Positions 1-7,062 of a DNA stretch of 9,952 nt are shown here, piece by piece (within the stretch, counting starts at the first letter, position 1; every line of letters starts with the position of its first letter). Position numbers and translations under genes: made by a program. Source of the DNA: Prevotella sp. UBA1395 (GTDB lineage Bacteria > Bacteroidota > Bacteroidia > Bacteroidales > Bacteroidaceae); the NCBI GenBank assembly GCA_002305235.1, contig DBQL01000058.1:1-9952 (forward strand). The letters are read 5' to 3'. Under the pieces are notes generated by a model. That model made no database searches. It was given only the letters and a program-made list of their open reading frames with translations, and was not told the origin of the DNA.

Positions 1-2
1 AA

Positions 3-30
3 AAGTGTGTGGCACCGATGCCACACACTT
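3..30 (-). terminator. Intrinsic terminator of the PfkB kinase gene
   Basis: A perfect 11-bp inverted repeat (AAGTGTGTGGC at 3-13 and GCCACACACTT at 20-30) encloses a 6-nt loop. Read on the minus strand, the hairpin ends in a run of four T (complement of A1-A4; two of these lie in the stem) and begins 39 nt after the kinase stop codon. The T run may continue beyond the left edge of the window. Confidence 0.8.
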
Positions 31-69
31 GCGGGGAGACAGTGCCCCCGGCGCACGATGCCGGGAGGG

Positions 70-948
70 TTATTTCCGGTTTCTGAGCACCCTGTGGATG
101 TCGGCAATCGTTTTGTCGAACGGGCCGCTGCGCTCCAGTTTCAGCGTGCACATGGCGGCGGCAAACCGCCCCGACTCCTCATAGCCCATGCCTTGCATGC
201 GGCAATAGAGGTAGCCTGTGGAATAGGTGTCGCCGCATCCCGTGGCGTCCACCACCTCGGCGGGCTTGTAGGCCGGTATTTCGAAAAAGCGGCCTTCGGC
301 ATAGATGAGCGAGCCGTAACTGCCAAGGGTGATGATGATCTCTCGCACGCCATACTCGGCGAGGGTCATGGCCACCGTGCGCGGGTTGCGTGAATGGGTG
401 ATGACCTCCATCTCGTGCTCGTTGAGCTTCAGGAAGTCGGTACAGGACAGAATCTCTTCCTTGTCTTTCCAGTCGACGGGGACCACCTGCTCGCCCACCA
501 CATGGCGCAGATAGCCCTGCGCGTCGATAGACACACGGCCCTTGGCAGACAGGTATTTCACCACCTCGGGAGAGAAGTCGTCGGCCAGAAGGCTTCCGAG
601 ATGAAACACCTTGGCTTCCAAGGGGCGCATCTCCTCGATGGTGAACGGGTCGGCCTTGGCCAGTACGCGCTGTGTGCGCTTGTTGGAATCGCCGCCGTAT
701 TTGTTCTCAAAATACACGGTATGGCGGCTCGGATAGCAAATGGTGTCTATGCCCGCCTCGCGCAGTTTGTCCACCTCGGGCAGCTGTCCCTGCCCCACCT
801 TGGTCACCAGTTGGTAAGACACGTCGTGGGGCAGGCAGCTCATGCCTCTCGACATATAGAATGATGTGCCACCAGCCATATAGACCTCGCTCTTGGGCGT
901 GATGATCTTATCTCGGGTGATATGCCCGATACAGCATATATCTCTCAT
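70..948 (-). CDS. PfkB-family carbohydrate (ribokinase-like) kinase
   Basis: The 292-residue protein has the length and motif order of the cytoplasmic ribokinase/PfkB fold, which transfers phosphate from ATP to a sugar, nucleoside or polyol hydroxyl. Visible features are the N-terminal beta strand, the substrate-side glycine pair near residues 25-28 (AGGTSF), a KLNEHE segment at 174-179, and the C-terminal family signature DATGCGDTYSTGY at 234-246. Asp240 in that signature is the expected catalytic base. The anion-hole loop reads G-C-G-D rather than the common G-A-G-D. The substrate cannot be told from sequence. Inositol, ribose, fructose-type sugars and nucleosides are all possible. The ATG at 946-948 lies 20 nt after a -7 box, and a terminator follows the stop, so this looks like a single-gene transcript. 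The hydrolase gene upstream has its own terminator. Confidence 0.88.
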   Translation of the reverse strand: MRDICCIGHITRDKIITPKSEVYMAGGTSFYMSRGMSCLPHDVSYQLVTKVGQGQLPEVDKLREAGIDTICYPSRHTVYFENKYGGDSNKRTQRVLAKADPFTIEEMRPLEAKVFHLGSLLADDFSPEVVKYLSAKGRVSIDAQGYLRHVVGEQVVPVDWKDKEEILSCTDFLKLNEHEMEVITHSRNPRTVAMTLAEYGVREIIITLGSYGSLIYAEGRFFEIPAYKPAEVVDATGCGDTYSTGYLYCRMQGMGYEESGRFAAAMCTLKLERSGPFDKTIADIHRVLRNRK

Positions 949-968
949 GTAATTAAACGCTTAGGCTG

Positions 969-976
969 CAAAGGTA
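969..976 (-). promoter_or_regulatory. Bacteroidetes-type -7 box for the kinase gene
   Basis: The plus strand reads CAAAGGTA, so the minus strand reads TACCTTTG. This is a full match to the TAnnTTTG -7 element used by the Bacteroidetes primary sigma factor. It lies 20 nt upstream of the kinase ATG, which implies a very short leader. No clear -33 TTTG is seen at the usual spacing. Confidence 0.6.
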
Positions 977-1145
977 ATAAAAACTTTGGCTATTATCCGG
1001 TATCGCCGCGAGTATTTAATAAGATTTATCCGAATGGCGGCAGGTCTCTCTCCGTGCCGCATGCGACGTGCGGGGAGATGTGCTGCGGCGTGTGTGGTTC
1101 GTTCGGGCCTGCTGCGTATGTGCTCTCCCGTATGGTGCGCGGCGC

Positions 1146-1199
1146 AAGAAAACGGCAGCCTGCGACATGCCGGCGCGATGTCGGCATGCCGCAGGCTGC
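1146..1199 (-). terminator. Strong intrinsic terminator of the hydrolase gene
   Basis: GCAGCCTGCG (1155-1164) pairs perfectly with CGCAGGCTGC (1190-1199). After one A/C mismatch, CATGCCG (1166-1172) pairs with CGGCATG (1182-1188). On the minus strand the stem is followed by CGTTTTCTTG (complement of 1147-1154 region). It lies about 37 nt past the hydrolase stop codon and separates that gene from the kinase gene. The stretch 977-1150 between this terminator and the kinase promoter holds no gene that I can support. Confidence 0.82.
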
Positions 1200-1236
1200 G
1201 GGCCACAGGGTGTGGATGTAATGGGCGGGGCGGGTC

Positions 1237-3396
1237 TCAGGGCATGGGCAGCAACCCTTCCCACCTCACGTCCCAGTCTTGTGGGAATCCGGGATTGCGC
1301 CCCATTGTGCAGCCGTCCCATCCCGCGGCCATCATCGCCACGGCGGTGAGCAGTCCGCCATTGCCCGGCATGTACACCCGTAACCGTCCGTCCTGATAGT
1401 TGTGGCCGTTGACGAGATAGGTGTTTTTCTGCTCGTTCATCAGCAGCGCGTCTACGGCCCGCGACGGCTGTCCGATGCGCGCGCAGGTCATGGCCGTCAT
1501 GGGGAAGTCCCATCCCCAGCTCGTGGGCCAGTTCCAGTGGTTCCATATCCAGTCTAACGTATGCGCCATGACCTTGGCATCGACGAGTCTGCTCTCGGGC
1601 ATCATGCCCAGCGCACCGAGCAACGCGGGGTGGTCGCTGGTGAAACGGCGGTCTGTATAAGTCTGTGTGGCGGTCTCTGCGGCGAGGTACAGGCTGTCAG
1701 CGTTGCTGGCCAAGGGCGACAGTTGCGCGATGATGCTGTCCCATTGCGCGTTGCGTGGCTGCCCTTCGCGCAGCCGCCAATGCTGTGCCATTGTCAGGGC
1801 GGTGTGCCAATAGTTCAGCTCAAAGGGCGGATTGGTGGTCGAGTCGGCCTTCAATGTCTCTTGTGCGGGAATGCATCCGCGCAGGATATAGCGACGCCCC
1901 ACACTGTCGTATTCGGCAAAGTCGGCCATGAATTCGGCCGTCTTTTCCACCAGCCGGCCATATTTTCGCATCACCATGCGCTGTCGGTCGTTGGGCGTGC
2001 TCATGGCCGTGGTCCACGCCTTGGCATCGCTTGTCACGGGTTTGTCGGCACAGGCGCGGTATAATATTTCCGCCAGATAGATGAGATGAGGCTGTTGCCA
2101 GATGAGGTAACTGCCCACATTCGACGGTGCCTCGATGGCACCCGGGTCGGTCATCTTCATCCATCTGATGCCCTTGAAGCCCTGCCGGCGGGCTATGGCC
2201 GCCGCGTTGGGCTCGGCCGCGGCATACCATGACAGTGGCTTGTCGAGCAACTCGGGGCGGCTCCACAGCGCGTAGTGGGTGAGATGCCACCATGTCATCT
2301 CGAGATGGAACTTACCAAACCAACTGTTATAGGTCAGTCCGGTTTCCTGTGGGGGGCAGGGTCCGCATTCCTGCGAGCGCATGAGATATTGGCTGAGAAT
2401 CACGCGGCGCTCCAGTTCGTGTGCCCTCGGGTCTTTGACATGGCCGAAATCGATGAATCCGCCGTTGCTCCAGTATCTGCCCCAGCTTTGGGCCGATGCC
2501 TCGGCCCAGTGGCTGAACGGCTGCGCGGGGAGCCGGGTGTCGTCGGCTTGCTGCGCAAAGAGGCATTGCAGTTGGATGGTGCCGCGGGGGCATTCCAGCT
2601 TCAGCATGTTCGGTCCCACGCGTTTCATGCGCCCCTTGCCTTTCCATGCCACGACCAGCGAGTATGTCGTGCCGTCCACGCGGCGTTCGATGACACAGCG
2701 GTCTTGGGTGGCATGGAATGTGGTGGAGTGTTTCGTGTCTTGGTCCCAGTCGCATGCGTCGTCGCTGTGGGCACCCGTGGGATAGGCAAACCGGAAGGTG
2801 ATGGCAAACCGTCCGTCCGATTCGACCTGCGTGGCCACGATGTCGTTGTCGGGCGCACAGACCGTCTCCACCTTATATTTCTGTCTGCCGTAGGTGAAGT
2901 GGCTGGTCACCTTGCCCGTCCACAGGTCCAAGGTCTCATCGACCTTTGCCACGCGTGCCGGGTCGGCAAGGTCGAGACCGATGTTGCCCAAGTGCATGCG
3001 ATGCGGGTTTCCGCGCATGTAGTTGGCGGCGTCGCGCTGTCGGCCGGGGGCTTTGAACTGTGCGGCATACAGCTCTTGGTGCCCTCGTCCGAAGTCCTTG
3101 GCCACGAGTGTCTCTTCCAATGTGTAGTTGTTGGTATTTGGAAAAGCGTGCCATGCCCGGTCTGAGAATGTGCCGAGGCACACCCCTTTGCTGTATTGTC
3201 GGGGAAAGGTTTGCAGTCCGGTGGCATCCACGGTGAATGCGAACGCACCGTTACCTACGGTGAGTGAGCTGAGGGAGTCGATGGAGGTCACGTGTGGATT
3301 GTGCCGGCCGACAACGGCCTTGCGGTCTATTTCTCCGGCGCGGAGAAACGAAAAGCACAGGTTCAGCATCAGGATTGCCAGTAGTTTCTTGTTCAT
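1237..3396 (-). CDS. Exported (alpha/alpha)6-barrel glycoside hydrolase-like protein, specificity unknown
   Basis: The 719-residue product begins with a type I signal peptide: KK at 3-4, a hydrophobic core at 5-18, and likely cleavage after Ala20 (FLRA/GE). It is therefore periplasmic or surface-delivered. Residues about 30-290 are rich in beta strands, with a NPHVTSIDSLSSLTVGNGAF segment at 33-52. From about 320 the protein becomes helical and Trp/His-rich (FHLEMTWWHLTHY at 363-375, FELNYWHTAL at 525-534, WNWPTSWGWDFP at 621-632, YMPGNGGLL at 675-683). A beta domain followed by such a helical toroid resembles the GH65/GH95/GH15-like six-hairpin glycosidases. Glu513 in IPAQET is a candidate acid. 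I cannot place it in a numbered family. The ATG at 3394-3396 is preferred because a -7 box lies at 3450-3457; an in-frame ATG at 3472-3474 would lie upstream of that box and place charged residues before the signal peptide. Confidence 0.72.
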   Translation of the reverse strand: MNKKLLAILMLNLCFSFLRAGEIDRKAVVGRHNPHVTSIDSLSSLTVGNGAFAFTVDATGLQTFPRQYSKGVCLGTFSDRAWHAFPNTNNYTLEETLVAKDFGRGHQELYAAQFKAPGRQRDAANYMRGNPHRMHLGNIGLDLADPARVAKVDETLDLWTGKVTSHFTYGRQKYKVETVCAPDNDIVATQVESDGRFAITFRFAYPTGAHSDDACDWDQDTKHSTTFHATQDRCVIERRVDGTTYSLVVAWKGKGRMKRVGPNMLKLECPRGTIQLQCLFAQQADDTRLPAQPFSHWAEASAQSWGRYWSNGGFIDFGHVKDPRAHELERRVILSQYLMRSQECGPCPPQETGLTYNSWFGKFHLEMTWWHLTHYALWSRPELLDKPLSWYAAAEPNAAAIARRQGFKGIRWMKMTDPGAIEAPSNVGSYLIWQQPHLIYLAEILYRACADKPVTSDAKAWTTAMSTPNDRQRMVMRKYGRLVEKTAEFMADFAEYDSVGRRYILRGCIPAQETLKADSTTNPPFELNYWHTALTMAQHWRLREGQPRNAQWDSIIAQLSPLASNADSLYLAAETATQTYTDRRFTSDHPALLGALGMMPESRLVDAKVMAHTLDWIWNHWNWPTSWGWDFPMTAMTCARIGQPSRAVDALLMNEQKNTYLVNGHNYQDGRLRVYMPGNGGLLTAVAMMAAGWDGCTMGRNPGFPQDWDVRWEGLLPMP

Positions 3397-3449
3397 GGGT
3401 CGTAAGTTTTTAAGTTTTCGTTGTTTGCGATATCTCTTTTCGATGTGTG

Positions 3450-3457
3450 CAAATTTA
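3450..3457 (-). promoter_or_regulatory. Bacteroidetes-type -7 box for the hydrolase gene
   Basis: The plus strand reads CAAATTTA, so the minus strand reads TAAATTTG, a full match to TAnnTTTG. It is 53 nt upstream of the chosen hydrolase ATG at 3396. This supports that start over the in-frame ATG at 3474. A -33 TTTG is not obvious. Confidence 0.55.
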
Positions 3458-3480
3458 CGAAAAAGATCATACATAACCTG

Positions 3481-3740
3481 TCCTTCGCCGGTGCAATTTT
3501 ACGTGCGCAACGCTGAAAACGGCCCGATTCCTTATCGGTCGGTGCTGTCATGCCGACAATTGCGTGGCCGCATGGTCTCTCGCATCCATGACGCTTGTGC
3601 GAGAGGCACACCCTCTCGGCATGTCTATGGCTGCGGCCTCGCGCCCTCGTTCGTGCGTGAGTTTGATCGGGCGGAGAGGGGGCGAGGGTGGTGGGTGACG
3701 ATTTTTTTGGATGTTTCAATGGGTTCACTCCGCATTTCCC
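3481..3740. other. GC-rich divergent intergenic segment with short competing inverted repeats
   Basis: No supported gene lies between the two divergent promoter boxes. The segment contains CCGAT/ATCGG (3524-3528 and 3534-3538). It also contains CTCTCGCA/TGCGAGAG (3577-3584 and 3598-3605), and CGAGAGG/CCTCTCG (3600-3606 and 3612-3618). The last two share bases 3600-3605, so they cannot form together. Protein-like reading frames here have no recognisable content. Function is unknown; it may be a protein-binding region or an unannotated structured transcript. Confidence 0.4.
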
Positions 3741-3752
3741 AATTTTTTTGCC

Positions 3753-3760
3753 TATCTTTG
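3753..3760 (+). promoter_or_regulatory. Bacteroidetes-type -7 box for the antiporter-ars cluster
   Basis: TATCTTTG is a full match to TAnnTTTG, 75 nt upstream of the antiporter ATG. It is the only good match on the plus strand before arsC, so it may drive the antiporter and arsC together. No good -33 TTTG is found about 19-20 nt upstream. Confidence 0.6.
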
Positions 3761-3835
3761 CAATAGTTTGATGCACTCGTAGCGCCTTTGTCGTTTCACG
3801 GGAATTATTGTTTTCTTATACAACAGTTTATCGTT

Positions 3836-5293
3836 ATGTTCACATTCACCACCGAAAATATATTCCTCCTTGGCTCGTTCCTCGTGCTTATCAGCATCCT
3901 CATCAGCAAGACCGGCTATCGGTTTGGCATCCCCACGTTGCTGCTCTTCCTGTTTACGGGCATGGCTTTCGGCAGCGATGGGTTGGGGCTCCACTTCGAC
4001 AGTCCGCGACAGGCGCAGCTCGTCGGTATGGTTGCGCTGAGCGTTATCCTCTTCACGGGTGGCATGGACACCAAGTTTCGAGACATCAAACCCATCGTGG
4101 GGCCGGGCGTGCTGCTGGCCACGGTGGGCGTGGTGCTCACCACGGCATTCACCGGGGCGTTTATTTACGGACTGTCCCGGTGGTCGGCGTCAGACCTCGA
4201 GCTGTCGCTCATGGTGTCGATGCTCTTGGCTGCCACCATGTCGTCTACCGACTCGGCATCGGTGTTCAATCTCCTGCGCACGCAACAGATAGGTCTGAAG
4301 CACCGCCTCAGACCCATGCTCGAGCTTGAAAGCGGCAGTAACGACCCTATGGCTTATATGCTCACCATAGCCTTGGTGGAGGTTGTCAAGTCGGGAACCG
4401 ATTTCTCTTTCGGGCTGCTTTTGGGCGAGTTGGGCAAGCAGTTCCTGCTGGGTGGCGTGATGGGTTATGTCGCGGGGCGGTGTGCCGTGTGGCTCGTCAA
4501 CCGCATCAATCTGCCCAATGCCTCCCTCTATCCGGTGTTGCTGCTGAGCGTGGTATTCATCACTTTCACCCTTACCGACCTGATTCATGGCAACGGTTAC
4601 TTAGCCGTTTACTTGGCCGGACTGGTGGTTGGCAACAGCCGTTTGTCTTATCGGCGAGAGATGGAGACCTTTCTCGACGGGATGACATGGCTCCTTCAGA
4701 TAGTGCTCTTCCTCACGCTGGGCCTGCTGGTCAACCCCTCCGAACTGCTTGACGTGAGCTTTGCCGCTATGGCCATTGGCGTCTTCATGATCTTGGCGGG
4801 CCGTCCCTTGAGCGTTTTCCTTTGTCTGTTGCCCTTCCGCAATATTCCGCGGCGAGGCAAGGTCTTCCTGTCGTGGGTCGGACTGCGTGGTGCCGTGCCC
4901 ATCATCTTTGCCACTTACCCCCTCATCCATCACATCGAGGGTGCGACAGTGATCTTTAATATCGTGTTTTTCATTACCTTGGTGTCACTCATCTTGCAAG
5001 GCAGCACCATCACGATGATGGCTCGCGCGCTGCATCTCGACGAGCCTTTGGCCAAGCCCGAGAGTGAGTTTGGGGTCGAGATTCCCGAGGAACTCGGGCC
5101 GCAGTTGCATGAGCTTACTCTGACGGAGGATATGCTGGCCAATGGCAACCGGCTCTCGCAGATGAACATTCCGCAGGGAACGCTGGTGATGATGGTGAAG
5201 CGCGGCAAGAGCATCATTGTGCCCAACGGGCAGCTGGAGTTGGAGAAGGGCGACATCCTGCTGTATATCTCGGAGGATATGCGGGGCAAATAG
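3836..5293 (+). CDS. NhaP2/CvrA-type potassium (cation)/proton antiporter with C-terminal RCK_C domain
   Basis: This 485-residue inner-membrane protein has a run of hydrophobic segments from about residue 8 to 395, as in the CPA1 monovalent cation/H+ antiporters, which exchange cytoplasmic K+ or Na+ for protons. Family features are SSTDSASVFNLL at 136-147, ELESGSNDP at 163-171 with the Asn169-Asp170 pair of the CPA1 ion site, and WVGLRGAVPIIFA at 347-359. After the membrane part comes a soluble tail (about 425-482, ending NGQLELEKGDILLYISE) typical of the RCK_C/TrkA-C regulatory domain. This domain architecture fits NhaP2 (CvrA) K+/H+ antiporters. The ATG at 3836 is chosen over an upstream in-frame TTG at 3788, because the first membrane segment then starts normally and the leader from the -7 box is 75 nt. 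The gene is 51 nt upstream of arsC on the same strand. Confidence 0.9.
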   Translation: MFTFTTENIFLLGSFLVLISILISKTGYRFGIPTLLLFLFTGMAFGSDGLGLHFDSPRQAQLVGMVALSVILFTGGMDTKFRDIKPIVGPGVLLATVGVVLTTAFTGAFIYGLSRWSASDLELSLMVSMLLAATMSSTDSASVFNLLRTQQIGLKHRLRPMLELESGSNDPMAYMLTIALVEVVKSGTDFSFGLLLGELGKQFLLGGVMGYVAGRCAVWLVNRINLPNASLYPVLLLSVVFITFTLTDLIHGNGYLAVYLAGLVVGNSRLSYRREMETFLDGMTWLLQIVLFLTLGLLVNPSELLDVSFAAMAIGVFMILAGRPLSVFLCLLPFRNIPRRGKVFLSWVGLRGAVPIIFATYPLIHHIEGATVIFNIVFFITLVSLILQGSTITMMARALHLDEPLAKPESEFGVEIPEELGPQLHELTLTEDMLANGNRLSQMNIPQGTLVMMVKRGKSIIVPNGQLELEKGDILLYISEDMRGK

Positions 5294-5344
5294 TCACCGG
5301 ATGGGATGTGGGTATTGCCGACTAATCTGTTCAGTCATCATAAC

Positions 5345-5788
5345 ATGGAAATGAAAATACTTATCCTTTGCACCGGCAACAGTTGCCGAAGCCAAATGGC
5401 ACAGGCCTTCCTGCAATGCTTAGACGATCGTCTTACCGTCTGTTCGGCCGGCACACGACCGGCTCATCGGGTCAATCCCGATGCCGTGAGGGTGATGCGC
5501 GAGAAAGGTATCGACCTCTCCGCGAATATCCCCGAGAGCGTGGATACCTATCTGTCACAGCCGTGGGACTATGTCATCACGGTGTGTGGGGGTGTGAGAG
5601 ACACGTGCCCCACATTCTCGGGAACGGTGCGCCATCGCCTCCACATCGGATTTGACGACCCCTCTGATGTGGTGGGTACCCCCGAGTTTGTCGATCAGGA
5701 GTTTCATCGCGTGAGGGATGAGATATGCCGGGGTATGACCGATTTCTACGAAACCGAGCTGAAGCCGCGGCTGTTGCAAGAGGCATAG
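5345..5788 (+). CDS. arsC: Thioredoxin-coupled arsenate reductase ArsC (low-molecular-weight phosphatase fold)
   Basis: The 147-residue cytoplasmic enzyme reduces arsenate to arsenite. It has the phosphatase-type anion loop CTGNSCR (residues 9-15, CX5R) near the N terminus. It also has the redox pair Cys81 and Cys88 in VCGGVRDTC, the same seven-residue spacing as Cys82/Cys89 of the plasmid pI258 enzyme. HIGFDDPSD at 100-108 matches the conserved HWGFDDPA region. All three cysteines needed for the thioredoxin cascade are present, which separates it from plain tyrosine phosphatases. The start is ATG 5345; ATG 5351 two codons later is also possible and changes nothing important. It follows the antiporter by 51 nt and precedes acr3 by 198 nt. 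No thioredoxin or arsR gene is nearby, so the electron donor must be encoded elsewhere. Confidence 0.92.
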   Translation: MEMKILILCTGNSCRSQMAQAFLQCLDDRLTVCSAGTRPAHRVNPDAVRVMREKGIDLSANIPESVDTYLSQPWDYVITVCGGVRDTCPTFSGTVRHRLHIGFDDPSDVVGTPEFVDQEFHRVRDEICRGMTDFYETELKPRLLQEA

Positions 5789-5942
5789 CCATTATGAAGT
5801 GTTCGGTTTGGGGTTCGTGAGGTTGGTATTGGGGCGTTGATAGGAAGGTGGATAAAATGTTTCCACTGTCGTGACGCGCTCTTGTCGCAGCTCAAAGGGA
5901 GTTTTCCCGCTGTTTGCCCCGCGTCGTCAGAACCATGTTATA

Positions 5943-5964
5943 TCATCGGTTCATGGACCGATGA
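5943..5964. promoter_or_regulatory. Perfect 8-bp dyad upstream of acr3, possible operator or leader hairpin
   Basis: TCATCGGT (5943-5950) and ACCGATGA (5957-5964) form a perfect inverted repeat around TCATGG, ending 22 nt before the acr3 ATG. It could be a dimeric repressor site or an RNA hairpin close to the start codon. The rest of the 198-bp gap (5789-5986) shows no gene and no full TAnnTTTG box; TCGGTTTG at 5803-5810 is one mismatch away. Confidence 0.4.
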
Positions 5965-5986
5965 AACATTTAATCATCAAAAAAAA

Positions 5987-7030
5987 ATGGAAAATAAACA
6001 AGGAATTGGATTTTTTGAGAAGTATCTCACGGTATGGATTATCATCTGTATCATTGTCGGTATTGCCATCGGGCAATGGTTTCCGGTCATCCCGCAGACC
6101 CTGAGTCGGTTTGAATATGCCCATGTCTCCATCCCCGTGGCTGTGCTCATCTGGGTGATGATCTATCCGATGATGCTCAAGGTAGACTTTCAGAGTGTGA
6201 AAAATGTGGGGCGCAGACCCAAGGGAATCATTGTCACGGGCGTGACAAACTGGTGTATCAAGCCCTTCACGATGTTTGGTGTTGCCTACTTCTTTTTCTA
6301 TGTCGTCTTCCAATCGTTTATCCCTGCCGGTCTCGCCAAGGATTATTTGGCGGGCGCCGTGCTTCTCGGGGCCGCGCCATGCACGGCAATGGTCTTCGTG
6401 TGGAGCTATCTCACAAAGGGCGATGCGGCTTATACGCTGGTGCAAGTAGCCCTGAACGACCTCCTTATTCTCGTGGCCTTTGCCCCCATCGTGGGTTTTC
6501 TCCTCGGCGTGGGAGGCGTCATCGTGCCGTGGGATACGCTGTTGTTGTCGGTCGTACTCTTTGTGGTCATACCCCTATTGGCTGCCATTATTACCCGGGT
6601 CTATGTCGTGAAACACCGGGGAATAGCCTATTTTAATGATGTGTTTGTCAACCGGTTCAAGAGTTATACCACCCTCGGGCTGTTGCTTACACTGGTCATT
6701 CTCTTTTCGTTTCAGGGCGAGACCATCCTCGGCAATCCTCTTCACATCGTGCTCATCGCCGTTCCTTTGGTGATACAGACGGTGTTGATTTTCTTCGTGG
6801 CCTATGGCTGGGCCTACTGGTGGAAACTCCCTCATGCTGTCGCCGCGCCGGCGGGGATGATCGGTGCGAGCAATTTCTTCGAGCTTGCCGTGGCCGTTGC
6901 CATCTCGCTCTTTGGCTTGCAGTCGGGCGCTGCGTTAGCCACGGTGGTGGGTGTGCTGGTCGAAGTTCCGGTGATGCTCATGCTGGTGCGCATCGCCAAC
7001 AATACCAAGCAGTGGTTTCCCGAGGCCTGA
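5987..7030 (+). CDS. acr3: Acr3-family arsenite efflux permease
   Basis: The 347-residue inner-membrane protein has about ten hydrophobic segments and the typical Acr3 length. It exports As(III) using the proton gradient. Diagnostic sites are Cys132 in GAAPCTAMVFVWSYLTKGD, the transmembrane cysteine essential in Acr3 proteins, and Glu299 in GASNFFELAVAVAI, matching the conserved acidic residue of a late helix. Asn158-Asp in VALNDLL and the FFEK start at 9-12 also fit the family. The ATG at 5987 is chosen because MENKQGIGFFEKYL begins just before the first membrane helix. The frame stays open 50 codons upstream, but that stretch is not Acr3-like and only a TTG could start it. Together with ArsC it completes arsenate-to-arsenite detoxification. 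The next gene is convergent, with a 32-nt gap. Confidence 0.93.
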   Translation: MENKQGIGFFEKYLTVWIIICIIVGIAIGQWFPVIPQTLSRFEYAHVSIPVAVLIWVMIYPMMLKVDFQSVKNVGRRPKGIIVTGVTNWCIKPFTMFGVAYFFFYVVFQSFIPAGLAKDYLAGAVLLGAAPCTAMVFVWSYLTKGDAAYTLVQVALNDLLILVAFAPIVGFLLGVGGVIVPWDTLLLSVVLFVVIPLLAAIITRVYVVKHRGIAYFNDVFVNRFKSYTTLGLLLTLVILFSFQGETILGNPLHIVLIAVPLVIQTVLIFFVAYGWAYWWKLPHAVAAPAGMIGASNFFELAVAVAISLFGLQSGAALATVVGVLVEVPVMLMLVRIANNTKQWFPEA

Positions 7031-7062
7031 CATGGGCTTGGGGCGGGCATGTCGGCCCTTGG

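Noticed and set aside
394..864. A 156-codon plus-strand open frame
   Set aside because: It is antisense to the intact PfkB kinase gene and has no family character.
1037..1077. Short overlapping stems GCGGCA/TGCCGC and CTCTCCG/CGGGGAG
   Set aside because: They are six to seven pairs each, in GC-rich sequence where chance pairing is common, and have no link to a promoter or gene end.
1016..1546. A 176-codon minus-strand open frame
   Set aside because: It runs through the hydrolase 3' end, its terminator and the kinase upstream region in another frame. Its content is Arg/His/Ala-rich with no domain.
2275..3165. A 296-codon open frame on the plus strand
   Set aside because: It lies wholly antisense to the hydrolase gene. 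Its product is low-complexity, rich in Gly, Ala, Val, His and Arg, with no domain character, as expected from GC-biased third positions.
3397..3474. An in-frame ATG giving the hydrolase 26 more residues
   Set aside because: The extension is highly basic, spoils the signal peptide, and starts upstream of the -7 box at 3450-3457.
3128..3766. A 212-codon open frame on the plus strand, crossing the hydrolase 5' end and the intergenic region
   Set aside because: It overlaps the hydrolase gene and both divergent promoter boxes. The protein has no recognisable segment and is very rich in Arg, Ser and Cys.
5837..5986. A 50-codon in-frame extension upstream of acr3 containing CFHC
   Set aside because: The only start is TTG. 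The residues do not match Acr3, and the family length is already met from the ATG at 5987.
7031..7062. A possible terminator between acr3 and the lipoprotein gene
   Set aside because: Only short GGGC/GCCC pairings are present, with no T run on either strand. The evidence is too weak to call.
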